From Rhodoluna sp. (GTDB taxonomy: Bacteria; Actinomycetota; Actinomycetes; Actinomycetales; Microbacteriaceae): a DNA stretch of 7,212 nt. This document shows positions 1 to 6,825 of this stretch, piece by piece. Location: positions 1 to 7,212 of the forward strand of contig JAPLAJ010000060.1 in the NCBI GenBank assembly GCA_026393335.1. The letters are read 5' to 3'. Within the stretch, counting starts at the first letter, position 1. Each line of letters opens with the position of its first letter. A program made the translations under genes and the position numbers. Under the pieces are notes generated by a model. That model made no database searches. It saw only the letters and a list, made by a program, of their open reading frames with translations, and had not been told where the DNA came from.

Positions 1-453
1 AACATCACCTTGGCATTACGTCACGTTCAGGGTCTTGATGCTGAAGAAGCAAAGACTAAGGCTCTAGCTCTACTTGATCGAATCGGACTTCTAGAGAAGG
101 CTAATGAGTACCCAGATAAGTTATCCGGTGGTCAACAGCAAAGAACAGCCATCATGAGAGCTGTTGCGCTAAACCCAACCCTGCTGCTTCTTGATGAAGT
201 AACCAGTGCACTAGACCCTGAACTCGTCAGTGAAGTTCTAGAACTGATTAGAGATCTAAAGGCATCAGGCACATCTATCTTGATGGCAACCCATGAGCTT
301 TCCTTCGCTAGGGATGTTGCTGACTGGGTAGTTTTCCTAGATGGAGGAGTAATCATCGAGGAAGGTCCAGCTAAGGACTTCTTTGAGAACCCTAAAATGC
401 CTAGAACCATAGAGTTTCTCCAGAGACTTAGAAGAAGAGCAGGCGAGAGATGA
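1..453 (+). CDS. Polar amino acid ABC transporter, ATP-binding protein (C-terminal part, 5' end outside window)
   Basis: This is the ATPase subunit of an importer of the GlnQ/HisP/ArtP type, which powers uptake of polar amino acids from the inner face of the membrane. The reading frame is open from base 1 (Asn-Ile-Thr before a TTG at 10), so the TTG is not the true start; the Walker A part lies upstream of the window. Visible motifs in order are the ABC signature LSGGQQQR (121-144), Walker B LLLLDE (181-198), the D-loop SALD (205-216) and the H-loop histidine (292-294). The run SALDPELV and the ending FFENPKMPRTIEFLQRL are typical of the polar amino acid subfamily. The gene ends with TGA, 15 bases before a strong inverted repeat. 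Permease and binding protein are presumably upstream. Family assignment is firm; the amino acid carried cannot be read, although the saccharopine dehydrogenase next door makes a basic amino acid or related compound thinkable. Confidence 0.93.
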   Translation, partial: NITLALRHVQGLDAEEAKTKALALLDRIGLLEKANEYPDKLSGGQQQRTAIMRAVALNPTLLLLDEVTSALDPELVSEVLELIRDLKASGTSILMATHELSFARDVADWVVFLDGGVIIEEGPAKDFFENPKMPRTIEFLQRLRRRAGER

Positions 454-467
454 AGGCTTAGGTAGGC

Positions 468-501
468 TTTATTTAGAAGGCAACGATGCCTTCTAAATAA
501 G
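468..501 (+). terminator. Perfect 14-bp inverted repeat, possible terminator of the ABC operon or operator
   Basis: Bases 469-482 (TTATTTAGAAGGCA) are the exact reverse complement of 487-500, separated by the tetraloop ACGA; a T-G wobble at 468/501 adds a further pair. It lies 15 bases after the ABC ATPase stop and 22 bases before the next start codon. No T-run follows on either strand, so it is not a classical intrinsic terminator. It could be a U-tract-less terminator, a mRNA-stabilising hairpin, or a dimeric operator overlapping the promoter of the saccharopine dehydrogenase gene. The symmetry is seen directly; the role is inferred. Confidence 0.5.
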
Positions 502-522
502 AATATTTAGGTTGTGAATTAA

Positions 523-1809
523 ATGCGTATTTTGCTCGTAGGCGCTGGAGGCGTCGGAGATGCAGTGGCCAAGATTGCTGCCACAAGAGATTTTTACGAA
601 CACATGGTAGTCAGTGACTACGACCAATCAAGAGCCGATAAGACTATTGAGTGGATCAGAAACAAGTACGGCGAAGATGTCGCCTCAAGATTCAGCTCCT
701 CAAAGATTGATGCCTCAAACGCAGCATCAATGGCTGCTCTAATTACTGAACTGGGTATCACTCACGTTCTAAACGCAGTTGAACCTAAGTTCGTTCAAAC
801 TATTTTCTCTGCCTGCTACACAGCAGGTGCACACTATCTAGACATGGCTCTAAGCCTTAGTGAAAAGAACGAAGCAGATCCTTTTCACAAAACAGGCATC
901 AAGCTAGGTGACTCACAGTATGCATTGCACGAGCAGTGGGCAAGAGCAGGAAAGCTTGCTCTAGTTGGTATTGGTGTTGAGCCAGGACTGAGTAACATCT
1001 TTGCAAGATATGCAGCTGATCACCTATTCAGTGAGATTGATGAAGTGTCTGTCAAAGACGGCGGAAACCTAAGTGTCACTGATGAGAATGGCCAAGAAAT
1101 CTTTGCGCCATCATTCTCTATCTGGACAACCATCGAAGAATGTCTTAACCCTCCAACACTTTATGAAAAGAAAAAGGGTTGGTTCACAACCGAGCCTTTC
1201 AGCGAACCAGAGATCTTCGAGTTCCCTGAAGGCATTGGTGCTGTTGAGTGTGTGAACGTTGAGCACGAAGAAGTAACCATGATTCCAAGAACCATGGATG
1301 TTGGCAGAGTCACATTCAAGTTCGGACTAGGTTCAGACTTCATTGGAGTTCTAAAGACTCTACACATGCTAGGTCTTGATGCAACTAAGCCTGTTCGTGT
1401 TCGTTCAGCCCAAGGTCCAGTAGAAGTTGCACCTAGAGATGTAGTTGTTTCAGTTCTTCCAGATCCTGCAACCATTGGTCCTCGTATGACAGGTAAGACC
1501 TGTGCTGGTGTATTAGTTACTGGTAAAGGTAAGGATGGAATGCCAAGAGCAACCTATCTATATCACGTAGCCGACAACGCAGTAACAATGGCAGCCATTG
1601 AAGCTCAAGCAGTTGTTGCTCAAACAGCATTCAACCCAGTGATTGCTCTAGAGCTTATTGCAACCGGCATCTGGGAAGGTGTTGGAGTTATGGGTCCTGA
1701 AGAGTTTGATGCTAAACCTTTCCTAGATCTTATGAACTCTTCAACTGGTTACCAGGAGAAGTGGGTTTCACAAGAGCGTCTACCAGCTAGTCCACTGAGA
1801 CACCCATAG
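523..1809 (+). CDS. Saccharopine dehydrogenase family oxidoreductase (Lys9-like)
   Basis: A cytosolic NAD(P)-dependent enzyme of 428 residues, of the family that makes or breaks saccharopine-type C-N bonds in lysine metabolism; relatives include carboxynorspermidine synthases of polyamine biosynthesis. The N-terminal Rossmann fold is clear, with dinucleotide loop GAGGVG at residues 7-12 and Asp32 at the end of the second strand. The VEPGLSN segment (152-158) and the FSIWTTIEECLNPP segment (about 198-211) are characteristic of the Lys9-like group and open the catalytic/dimerisation half. Length is normal and there is no break. The ATG at 523 starts right at the Rossmann strand, as expected; only a weak TAGG precedes it by about 10 bases. 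It shares a likely operon with the GMC oxidoreductase 12 bases downstream and follows an amino acid ABC transporter. Arginine is mostly encoded by AGA. Family is confident; the exact substrate (lysine/2-oxoglutarate, polyamine precursor or other) is not. Confidence 0.9.
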   Translation: MRILLVGAGGVGDAVAKIAATRDFYEHMVVSDYDQSRADKTIEWIRNKYGEDVASRFSSSKIDASNAASMAALITELGITHVLNAVEPKFVQTIFSACYTAGAHYLDMALSLSEKNEADPFHKTGIKLGDSQYALHEQWARAGKLALVGIGVEPGLSNIFARYAADHLFSEIDEVSVKDGGNLSVTDENGQEIFAPSFSIWTTIEECLNPPTLYEKKKGWFTTEPFSEPEIFEFPEGIGAVECVNVEHEEVTMIPRTMDVGRVTFKFGLGSDFIGVLKTLHMLGLDATKPVRVRSAQGPVEVAPRDVVVSVLPDPATIGPRMTGKTCAGVLVTGKGKDGMPRATYLYHVADNAVTMAAIEAQAVVAQTAFNPVIALELIATGIWEGVGVMGPEEFDAKPFLDLMNSSTGYQEKWVSQERLPASPLRHP

Positions 1810-1821
1810 TCGATTAAAGAT

Positions 1822-3519
1822 ATGTCAGCCACCAAAGCCAATCATTTCGATGTCATCATCGTGGGCTCTGGCTTTGGTGGTTCTATCTCAGCTCTTCGCC
1901 TTACTGAAAAGGGCTATAAGGTTCTTGTAATTGAAGCAGGGGCTAGGTTCAAAGACACGGACTTTGCTAAGACTTCATTCAATCTAAAGAAGTTCTTGTT
2001 CTTTCCAAGACTTGGTCTACGGGGTATCCAAAGAATTGATCTACTAAAGAATGTAATGGTCATGTCAGGAGCTGGTGTTGGCGGTGGTTCTCTGGTTTAT
2101 GCAAACACTTTATATAGACCTCCAACCACATTCTTCAAGACTGGTTCTTGGGCAAAGATGTGTGATTGGGAGAGCGAACTAGCTCCTTACTACTCTCAAG
2201 CTGAGCGCATGCTTGGTGTTGAGGTAAACACTTATATGAGCCCTGCAGACATTGAATTGAAGAAAGCTGCTGACAAGTTAGGTTATGGCGATACCTTCCA
2301 GATGGCTCCTCTTGGTATTCACTTCGGTGAGCCAGGTAAAGAGGTAGCTGATCCTTACTTTGGTGGAGTAGGTCCAGCTAGAACTGGTTGCATTAATTGT
2401 GGTGAGTGCATGACTGGTTGCCGTCATGGAGCTAAGAACACTCTTGTGAAGAACTACCTTTATCTAGCAGAGCAAGCAGGTGCACAGGTAATTGCTAATA
2501 CAACTGTTACCGACATCATTGATTCAGAAAATGTATATGAAATCCAAACCAGGCATTCTTCATCAACTGGTTGGGTCAAGAAAACCTCTTACACATCAGA
2601 TCAGGTAATCATTGCTGCTGGTGCTTTGGGTAGTGCCAAGTTATTACACAAAGTAAGAGCTAAAGGACATCTTCAAGGAATTAGTTCAACACTCGGCTCT
2701 TTGAGTAGAACAAATAGTGAATCTTTACTGGGTGTTGTGGCTAAGAAGAATGACATTGATTTCTCTTTAGGCTCTTCCATTACTTCAAGTGTCTTTCCTA
2801 ATGAACACACACATGTTGAGCCAGTTCGTTATGGAAGAGGCTCTGGCTTTATGGGCATCATGGAGAGCATTATGGCTTCAGGACCCAAAGGTCAAAAGCC
2901 TACTTTCTTTAGATTGATAGTTGCCAGCATCAAGAAGTTTGGATCACTACCGAGCATGTATAACCTTCGCACTTGGCCTGAGCGAACTTTGATTCTTCTT
3001 GTTATGCAATCAAGAGATAATTCTCTAACCACTTTTAGTAAGCGCGGACTGCTCGGTAGAAAGCTAACTTCTCGTCAGGGCTATGGAGAAGTGAACCCAG
3101 CATGGGTTCCAGAAGGGCACAAACTAGCTCGTGAACTAGCCGAGCAATTCAATGGAACAGCTGGCGCTGTTGTTACGGAACCATTTGGCATTCCAATGAC
3201 TGCTCACTTCTTAGGTGGATCAGTTATCGCACCTAATGCTAATGAAGGTGTATTAGATGGCTACCTGCGAGCATTTGGTCAACCAGGTTTACACATTCTT
3301 GATGGTTCAGCTTTATCTGCTAACCCTGGTGTGAATCCTTCATTGAGCATTGCAGCTCAAGCTGAATGGGCTTGTGCTTTTTGGCCTAATAAGGGCGATA
3401 AAGATTCACGCCCTGAATTAGATACCGAATTCAAATTGATTGCTCCAGTTGCACCAAATCACCCAGTGGTTCCTAAGGGTGCTCTTGGTGAACTAAAACT
3501 TGATGTGAGCATCAAGTAA
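1822..3519 (+). CDS. GMC family FAD-dependent oxidoreductase, ChoD (cholesterol oxidase)-like, with Cys cluster
   Basis: A 565-residue flavoprotein of the glucose-methanol-choline family, closest in pattern to actinobacterial ChoD-type proteins, which oxidise an alcohol with FAD. The N-terminal FAD loop is G15-S-G17-F-G-G20 with Glu38 closing the ADP-binding unit. Next comes the SGAGVGGGSLVYAN segment typical of the family, then a cysteine cluster C190-x2-C193-x2-C196-x3-C200 followed by RHGAKN. The C-terminal catalytic part holds H462 (TAHFLGG) and N505 (NPGVNPSLSI), matching the His/Asn pair of cholesterol oxidases. Length matches ChoD homologues (about 570). No signal peptide or Tat motif is seen, so it is probably cytosolic. 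It begins 12 bases after the saccharopine dehydrogenase stop with only a poor SD, suggesting translational coupling. Its stop directly abuts the stop of the convergent exporter gene. ChoD-like proteins often do not act on cholesterol, so a sterol substrate should not be assumed. Confidence 0.9.
   Translation: MSATKANHFDVIIVGSGFGGSISALRLTEKGYKVLVIEAGARFKDTDFAKTSFNLKKFLFFPRLGLRGIQRIDLLKNVMVMSGAGVGGGSLVYANTLYRPPTTFFKTGSWAKMCDWESELAPYYSQAERMLGVEVNTYMSPADIELKKAADKLGYGDTFQMAPLGIHFGEPGKEVADPYFGGVGPARTGCINCGECMTGCRHGAKNTLVKNYLYLAEQAGAQVIANTTVTDIIDSENVYEIQTRHSSSTGWVKKTSYTSDQVIIAAGALGSAKLLHKVRAKGHLQGISSTLGSLSRTNSESLLGVVAKKNDIDFSLGSSITSSVFPNEHTHVEPVRYGRGSGFMGIMESIMASGPKGQKPTFFRLIVASIKKFGSLPSMYNLRTWPERTLILLVMQSRDNSLTTFSKRGLLGRKLTSRQGYGEVNPAWVPEGHKLARELAEQFNGTAGAVVTEPFGIPMTAHFLGGSVIAPNANEGVLDGYLRAFGQPGLHILDGSALSANPGVNPSLSIAAQAEWACAFWPNKGDKDSRPELDTEFKLIAPVAPNHPVVPKGALGELKLDVSIK
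3491..3517 (-). terminator. Intrinsic terminator for the EamA exporter, inside the GMC gene 3' end
   Basis: Bases 3498-3505 (ACTTGATG) pair perfectly with 3510-3517 (CATCAAGT) around the loop TGAG. Read on the minus strand the hairpin is followed immediately by TTTTAGTT (3498-3491), the layout of a rho-independent terminator. On the plus strand the following bases (AATTACAT) are not T-rich. The hairpin sits 3-22 bases beyond the exporter stop codon and covers the last codons and the first base of the stop codon of the convergent GMC gene. The stem is short with three G-C pairs, so efficiency may be modest. Confidence 0.5.
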
Positions 3520-4446
3520 TTACATAGCTAGAGATTTACGTCTTCTAAATAAACCTTGAGCAATAGCTCCGCCGATAAGGATTATGAAACCACCAACAGG
3601 TTCGTACCAACTTAGTTTCTCTCCAAGTACCAGCACACCAAGTGTTACTGCAACCAATGGTGCGAGAAGTGTGACTGTTGAAGAGACAGCAGATCCAACT
3701 TGTTTGAGTAGCGGGTAATACATTGTGTATGCCAGGCCAGCTCCAAATATTCCAAGTACCATAATGGAACTCAGCGACTGCCAAGTGAAAGCACCTGTTG
3801 TAAGCGGCTGGGTTAGATAAACCGGAAGCAATAGGACAGCAGCTGCCGCAATCTGACCGAAAGCAGCAACCTCCAAGGCGTGCCCTCTTGGCTCAATATA
3901 TTTGCGAATGAATGGGCCACCAAAACCATAGAGAGTTGCTGCGAAGATTATTCCAGCCACGGCTAACCAAGAGTCGGTTTCAATTCCTTGCCAGACTCCA
4001 ATAAGTGTGAGAACTCCCAAGACTCCAACAAAGAGCCCGGCGATTTGGTTTCTAGAAACACTCTCTCCTCGAAAAATAGTGAGCAGAGCAATGATGGTTG
4101 CTATCGGGGTTATTGCGTTAGCCATCCCAGAGAAGGCTGAAGAAACATGGTGTCCGCCAAAGGCAAATAGGGCAAATGGAACAGCTGTGTTGAATAGCCC
4201 AACTATGAAGCACAGCAGAAAGAATTTAGGATCACGCTTTATTTGAATCTTGCGAATTCGAAGCACAGCATAAAGAGTGAGAGCGCCAAGCACACAGCGC
4301 CAGAAAGCTAGACCGATAGGGGAGAGCGAAGCGTTTGCGAATTCAATGAAGAAGAATGAAGAGCCCCAGATTAGCCCTGCCCCAAAGTAGTTGAATAACC
4401 AACTGCGTGATTGATTAGGCCTGCCGGCGTCTATGGTTGTGGGCAC
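3520..4446 (-). CDS. EamA/DMT superfamily transporter (RhaT/YdcZ-like exporter)
   Basis: A 308-residue integral membrane protein of the drug/metabolite transporter superfamily, with two EamA repeats and about ten membrane helices. The first repeat starts at about residue 17 (FNYFGAGLIWGSSFFFIEFA) and runs to about 140; the second runs from about 160 to 300 and ends in the family-typical SSTVTLLAPLVAVTLGVLVLGE followed by a glycine-rich last helix and a basic tail (FRRRKS). Such proteins usually export amino acids, metabolites or toxic compounds by proton exchange; the substrate here is unknown. The start is GTG at 4446: an in-frame TAG lies seven codons upstream, and no ATG precedes the first helix. 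There is no SD, and a TAGGCT box ends 7 bases upstream, which fits a leaderless transcript. The gene is divergent from the ArsB/NhaD transporter and convergent, with zero spacing, to the GMC gene. Confidence 0.9.
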   Translation of the reverse strand: MPTTIDAGRPNQSRSWLFNYFGAGLIWGSSFFFIEFANASLSPIGLAFWRCVLGALTLYAVLRIRKIQIKRDPKFFLLCFIVGLFNTAVPFALFAFGGHHVSSAFSGMANAITPIATIIALLTIFRGESVSRNQIAGLFVGVLGVLTLIGVWQGIETDSWLAVAGIIFAATLYGFGGPFIRKYIEPRGHALEVAAFGQIAAAAVLLLPVYLTQPLTTGAFTWQSLSSIMVLGIFGAGLAYTMYYPLLKQVGSAVSSTVTLLAPLVAVTLGVLVLGEKLSWYEPVGGFIILIGGAIAQGLFRRRKSLAM

Positions 4447-4453
4447 GATAGAT

Positions 4454-4459
4454 AGCCTA
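4454..4459 (-). promoter_or_regulatory. Candidate -10 box for leaderless transcription of the EamA gene
   Basis: Read on the minus strand this is TAGGCT, matching the actinobacterial TANNNT pattern, with exactly 7 bases between it and the GTG start. That spacing would place the transcript start on the start codon. No convincing -35 box is present (TTGAAG lies 20 bases upstream). The absence of an SD before the GTG supports the leaderless reading, but a six-base match alone is weak. Confidence 0.3.
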
Positions 4460-4480
4460 ACTGTCTACAAGCCTGAGCCC

Positions 4481-4509
4481 TTCAATTGGAGTGCCTTATG
4501 GGCTAAACT
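4481..4509 (+). promoter_or_regulatory. Candidate promoter of the ArsB/NhaD transporter operon
   Basis: TTCAAT (4481-4486) and TAAACT (4504-4509) are spaced by 17 bases and resemble a sigma-70-type -35/-10 pair. Transcription would start near 4516 and give a leader of about 57 bases. An alternative pairing is TTGGAG (4486-4491) with TACTAG (4509-4514), also spaced by 17. The region lies in the 126-base gap between two divergent genes, so a promoter is expected here; which boxes are used is uncertain. Confidence 0.3.
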
Positions 4510-4532
4510 ACTAGTGGTGTGCTGGGAAGTCG

Positions 4533-4563
4533 GGTCGGCAAAGGAAACTACCTTTAACCGATT
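4533..4563 (+). promoter_or_regulatory. Possible leader hairpin before the ArsB/NhaD transporter
   Basis: AAAGG (4540-4544) can pair with CCTTT (4551-4555), and outside it TCGG (4535-4538) with CCGA (4558-4561), extended by two G-U pairs at 4533-4534/4562-4563. The structure ends just before the likely SD (GGA, 4564-4566) and ATG (4573), so it could influence translation. A 12-codon reading frame beginning with GTG at 4519 and ending with TAA at 4557 lies in the same stretch. I do not match it to any riboswitch family. The structure is short and could be chance. Confidence 0.22.
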
Positions 4564-4572
4564 GGATAACAA

Positions 4573-5856
4573 ATGCTTACTATTGCCGCAGTCACCGTAT
4601 TCCTAATTGCGTATGTATTCATCGCAACTGAAAAAATCAACCGAGTAGCAGTTGTCTGTGCTGGCGCAGCCGTGATGTTAATCATCGGGGCTACCAATGC
4701 AGACGCAGCTTTCTATAGCCACGAAACTGGAATTGACTGGGACGTAATCTTCCTACTTCTTGGCATGATGATCATCGTAGGTGTGATTCACAAGACTGGG
4801 CTATTCGAGTTTTTAGCTATCAAAGCTATTCAGCTTGCTAAAGGCAAGCCTCGCCAGGCATTTGTATACCTACTTATACTGGTTGCCTTCTGCTCCGCTT
4901 TATTGGATAACGTCACCACAATAATGTTGGCTGTGCCAATGACTCTGATGGTGGCTAAGTACCTAAAGGTGCACCCGGTTCCATTTATATTGGCTGAGGT
5001 ATTTGTCTCTAACATCGGCGGGGCATCAACGCTAATTGGTGATCCCCCTAACATCATCATTGCCTCAAAAGCGGGTTTAGATTTCAACTCTTTCCTTATT
5101 CACATGGCACCAATGGTTTTGGTTGTTTTAGCGGTAATCATTCCAATGCTGGTACTTATGTTCAACAAGGATTTGCGCAACGAAGCTGAGGACCGCAAGG
5201 TAGTGATGACTCTAAATGCCAATAGCTTTGTCAAAGATAAGGCACTTTTAGTCAAGAGCCTTGTGGTGCTAACTCTTGTCATCATCGCTTTCGTTCTTCA
5301 CTCTGTATTGCACATTGAACCATCAGTTATTGCAATGATTGGTGCTGGAAGCCTAGTCATGATAAGCAAGCTCAAGCCAGAGCAGTTTGCAAGAGATGTT
5401 GAGTGGGGAACCCTCGTATTCTTTGCAGCGCTATTCATCATGGTTGGAGCATTAGTAAATGTTGGTGCGCTCAAGGTGGTAGCGGACACAATTGCTTCTT
5501 TTGTTGGCAATGATGGAGCACTAGCTGCTGGAGCAATAGTTTTGGTCTCCGCATTGGCCTCAGGAATTATTGACAATATTCCATACGTAACCTCAATGAC
5601 TCCAGTTGTTCAACAATTGAATGATTCAATCGCAAGCATCTCCAACGATGGTTTGTGGTGGGCACTGGCTTTTGGGGCAGACTTCGGTGGCAACATGACC
5701 ATTGTTGGCGCAAGTGCAAACGTAGTTGCCGTGGGCCTTGCTTATGCCAGTGGTCACAAGATCACATTCTGGCAGTTTGCGAAGTATGGAATTCCGGTGA
5801 CCGTAGTATCAACTGCAATGGCATTGCCTTACGTATTGATTAGATACTTCAGCTAA
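4573..5856 (+). CDS. ArsB/NhaD (SLC13-like) family ion transporter
   Basis: A 427-residue membrane transporter of the ion transporter superfamily that contains ArsB arsenite pumps, NhaD sodium/proton antiporters and SLC13 anion/citrate carriers. It has about eleven hydrophobic segments in two related halves. Each half carries the expected signature: D112-N-V-T-T and N147-I-G-G-A-S-T-L-I-G-D-P-P-N160 in the first; D334-N-I-P and G368-A-D-F-G-G-N-M-T-I-V-G-A-S-A-N383 in the second. These Asn/Gly/Pro hairpin motifs form the substrate and cation site in the superfamily. The ATG at 4573 is the first possible start (an in-frame TAA lies two codons upstream), with GGA six bases before it. An ADP-ribosylglycohydrolase follows 15 bases downstream. 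No arsenic-resistance genes (arsR, arsC) are nearby, so an arsenite role is not supported; Na+/H+ exchange or organic anion uptake are equally possible. Confidence 0.9.
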   Translation: MLTIAAVTVFLIAYVFIATEKINRVAVVCAGAAVMLIIGATNADAAFYSHETGIDWDVIFLLLGMMIIVGVIHKTGLFEFLAIKAIQLAKGKPRQAFVYLLILVAFCSALLDNVTTIMLAVPMTLMVAKYLKVHPVPFILAEVFVSNIGGASTLIGDPPNIIIASKAGLDFNSFLIHMAPMVLVVLAVIIPMLVLMFNKDLRNEAEDRKVVMTLNANSFVKDKALLVKSLVVLTLVIIAFVLHSVLHIEPSVIAMIGAGSLVMISKLKPEQFARDVEWGTLVFFAALFIMVGALVNVGALKVVADTIASFVGNDGALAAGAIVLVSALASGIIDNIPYVTSMTPVVQQLNDSIASISNDGLWWALAFGADFGGNMTIVGASANVVAVGLAYASGHKITFWQFAKYGIPVTVVSTAMALPYVLIRYFS

Positions 5857-5871
5857 AGAAGGTAAGGAAGC

Positions 5872-6825
5872 ATGAACTTTCAGAAGGAACAGATTCTAGA
5901 TAGAGCCCGAGGGGCTCTTCTTGGCACAGCCGTAGGCGATGCACTTGGTGCTGGCTATGAGTACAAGCCACCGCTAGCTAAAGATGTGCCTGTGGCGTTT
6001 ACATCTTCTCCAGGTTTAGCACCAGGTGAATATACCGATGACACTGCTCAAACAATTGCTATCGCACTTGCTGCAAGTCGTTCTGACCTCAGTGTGTCTT
6101 TAGATGAGGTAGCTAAAGAATTCTTTCGCTGGTATGAGGAAGATGGTGGGGGAATCGGTATTCAAACTCAACGTATCTTCGCGGAAGTAAGAGATCGAAC
6201 ATCAGCGGACTCATTACTTGCAGAGTCACTATTGTTTGTGCACGAGAATGAGCGTGCGGCCGGTAACGGTTCACTTATGAGAACAGCAGTTGTTGCTTTG
6301 CCTTTCCTAAGTAGACCAGATGTTCTAGGTGAAGTTGCCAGTGAAGTTAGTGCACTGACTCACGCGGACCTAGATTGCCGTGAGGCCTGCGTTATTTGGT
6401 CTAAGGCAATTAGGCATGCAATTTTGTTTGAAAACTTTGATGGCATTCAATTAGCAATCAATGATCTTCCATCATTTAGACAGAGCTATTGGAATGATCT
6501 ATTTGATGCAACTGAGTCAGTTCAAGATGCTTCGGAGTTCAACAACAACGGATGGGTTATCCACGCCATCCAAGCAGCATTCAAAGTAATCATGTCCACA
6601 GCATCAGAAACACCTGAACATTTAGTTCTGGGCATCGAAGCAGCTGTTCGAGTGGGTAATGACACCGATACGGTTGCAGCCATAGCAGGTGCTTTACTTG
6701 GAGCTCGCTGGGGATACTCAGCTATTCCTAAGCCTTGGCTTAAAGAAATTCATGGCTGGCCTGGCTACAAATCTAAAGATCTAGTTTCTCTGGCAGATTC
6801 CATCACTGAACCGATTTGGCTTTAG
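5872..6825 (+). CDS. ADP-ribosylglycohydrolase family protein (DraG/ARH-like)
   Basis: A 317-residue soluble hydrolase of the all-alpha ADP-ribosyl-glycohydrolase family, which uses two Mg2+ ions to cleave ADP-ribose from proteins, nucleic acids or small molecules. Motifs in order are GDALGAGYE (22-30), the metal-binding EYTDDTAQ (53-60, with T55, D56 and D57), GNGSLMR (131-137), THADLDC (163-169; most relatives have Pro after this Asp) and the second metal site GNDTDTVAAIAGALLGA beginning near residue 262, with D264 and D266. All expected metal ligands are present, so it should be active. Start ATG 5872 is well supported by tandem purine sites AGAAGG (5857-5862) and AAGGAAG (5864-5870). It follows the ArsB/NhaD transporter by 15 bases and is probably co-transcribed with it. 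No ADP-ribosyltransferase or nitrogenase gene is in view, so the substrate is open: reversal of protein ADP-ribosylation, or salvage of ADP-ribose conjugates. Confidence 0.93.
   Translation: MNFQKEQILDRARGALLGTAVGDALGAGYEYKPPLAKDVPVAFTSSPGLAPGEYTDDTAQTIAIALAASRSDLSVSLDEVAKEFFRWYEEDGGGIGIQTQRIFAEVRDRTSADSLLAESLLFVHENERAAGNGSLMRTAVVALPFLSRPDVLGEVASEVSALTHADLDCREACVIWSKAIRHAILFENFDGIQLAINDLPSFRQSYWNDLFDATESVQDASEFNNNGWVIHAIQAAFKVIMSTASETPEHLVLGIEAAVRVGNDTDTVAAIAGALLGARWGYSAIPKPWLKEIHGWPGYKSKDLVSLADSITEPIWL

Noticed and set aside
181..216. Walker B of the ABC ATPase reads DEVTSALDP rather than the commoner DEPTSALDP.
   Set aside because: Valine at this position is a known variant in polar amino acid transporter ATPases, and the catalytic Asp-Glu is intact.
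1822..3519. Naming the GMC protein as a cholesterol oxidase (choD).
   Set aside because: The fold and catalytic His/Asn fit, but no steroid genes are nearby and many ChoD-like proteins have other or unknown substrates.
4520..4563. GCTGGGAAGTCGG-like bases before the transporter resemble part of a cobalamin riboswitch.
   Set aside because: The leader is under 130 bases, lacks the other conserved blocks of that riboswitch, and the downstream gene is not a cobalamin gene.
4573..5856. Naming the transporter as the arsenite pump ArsB.
   Set aside because: Superfamily motifs are shared with NhaD and SLC13 carriers, and no arsR, arsC or arsA accompanies it.
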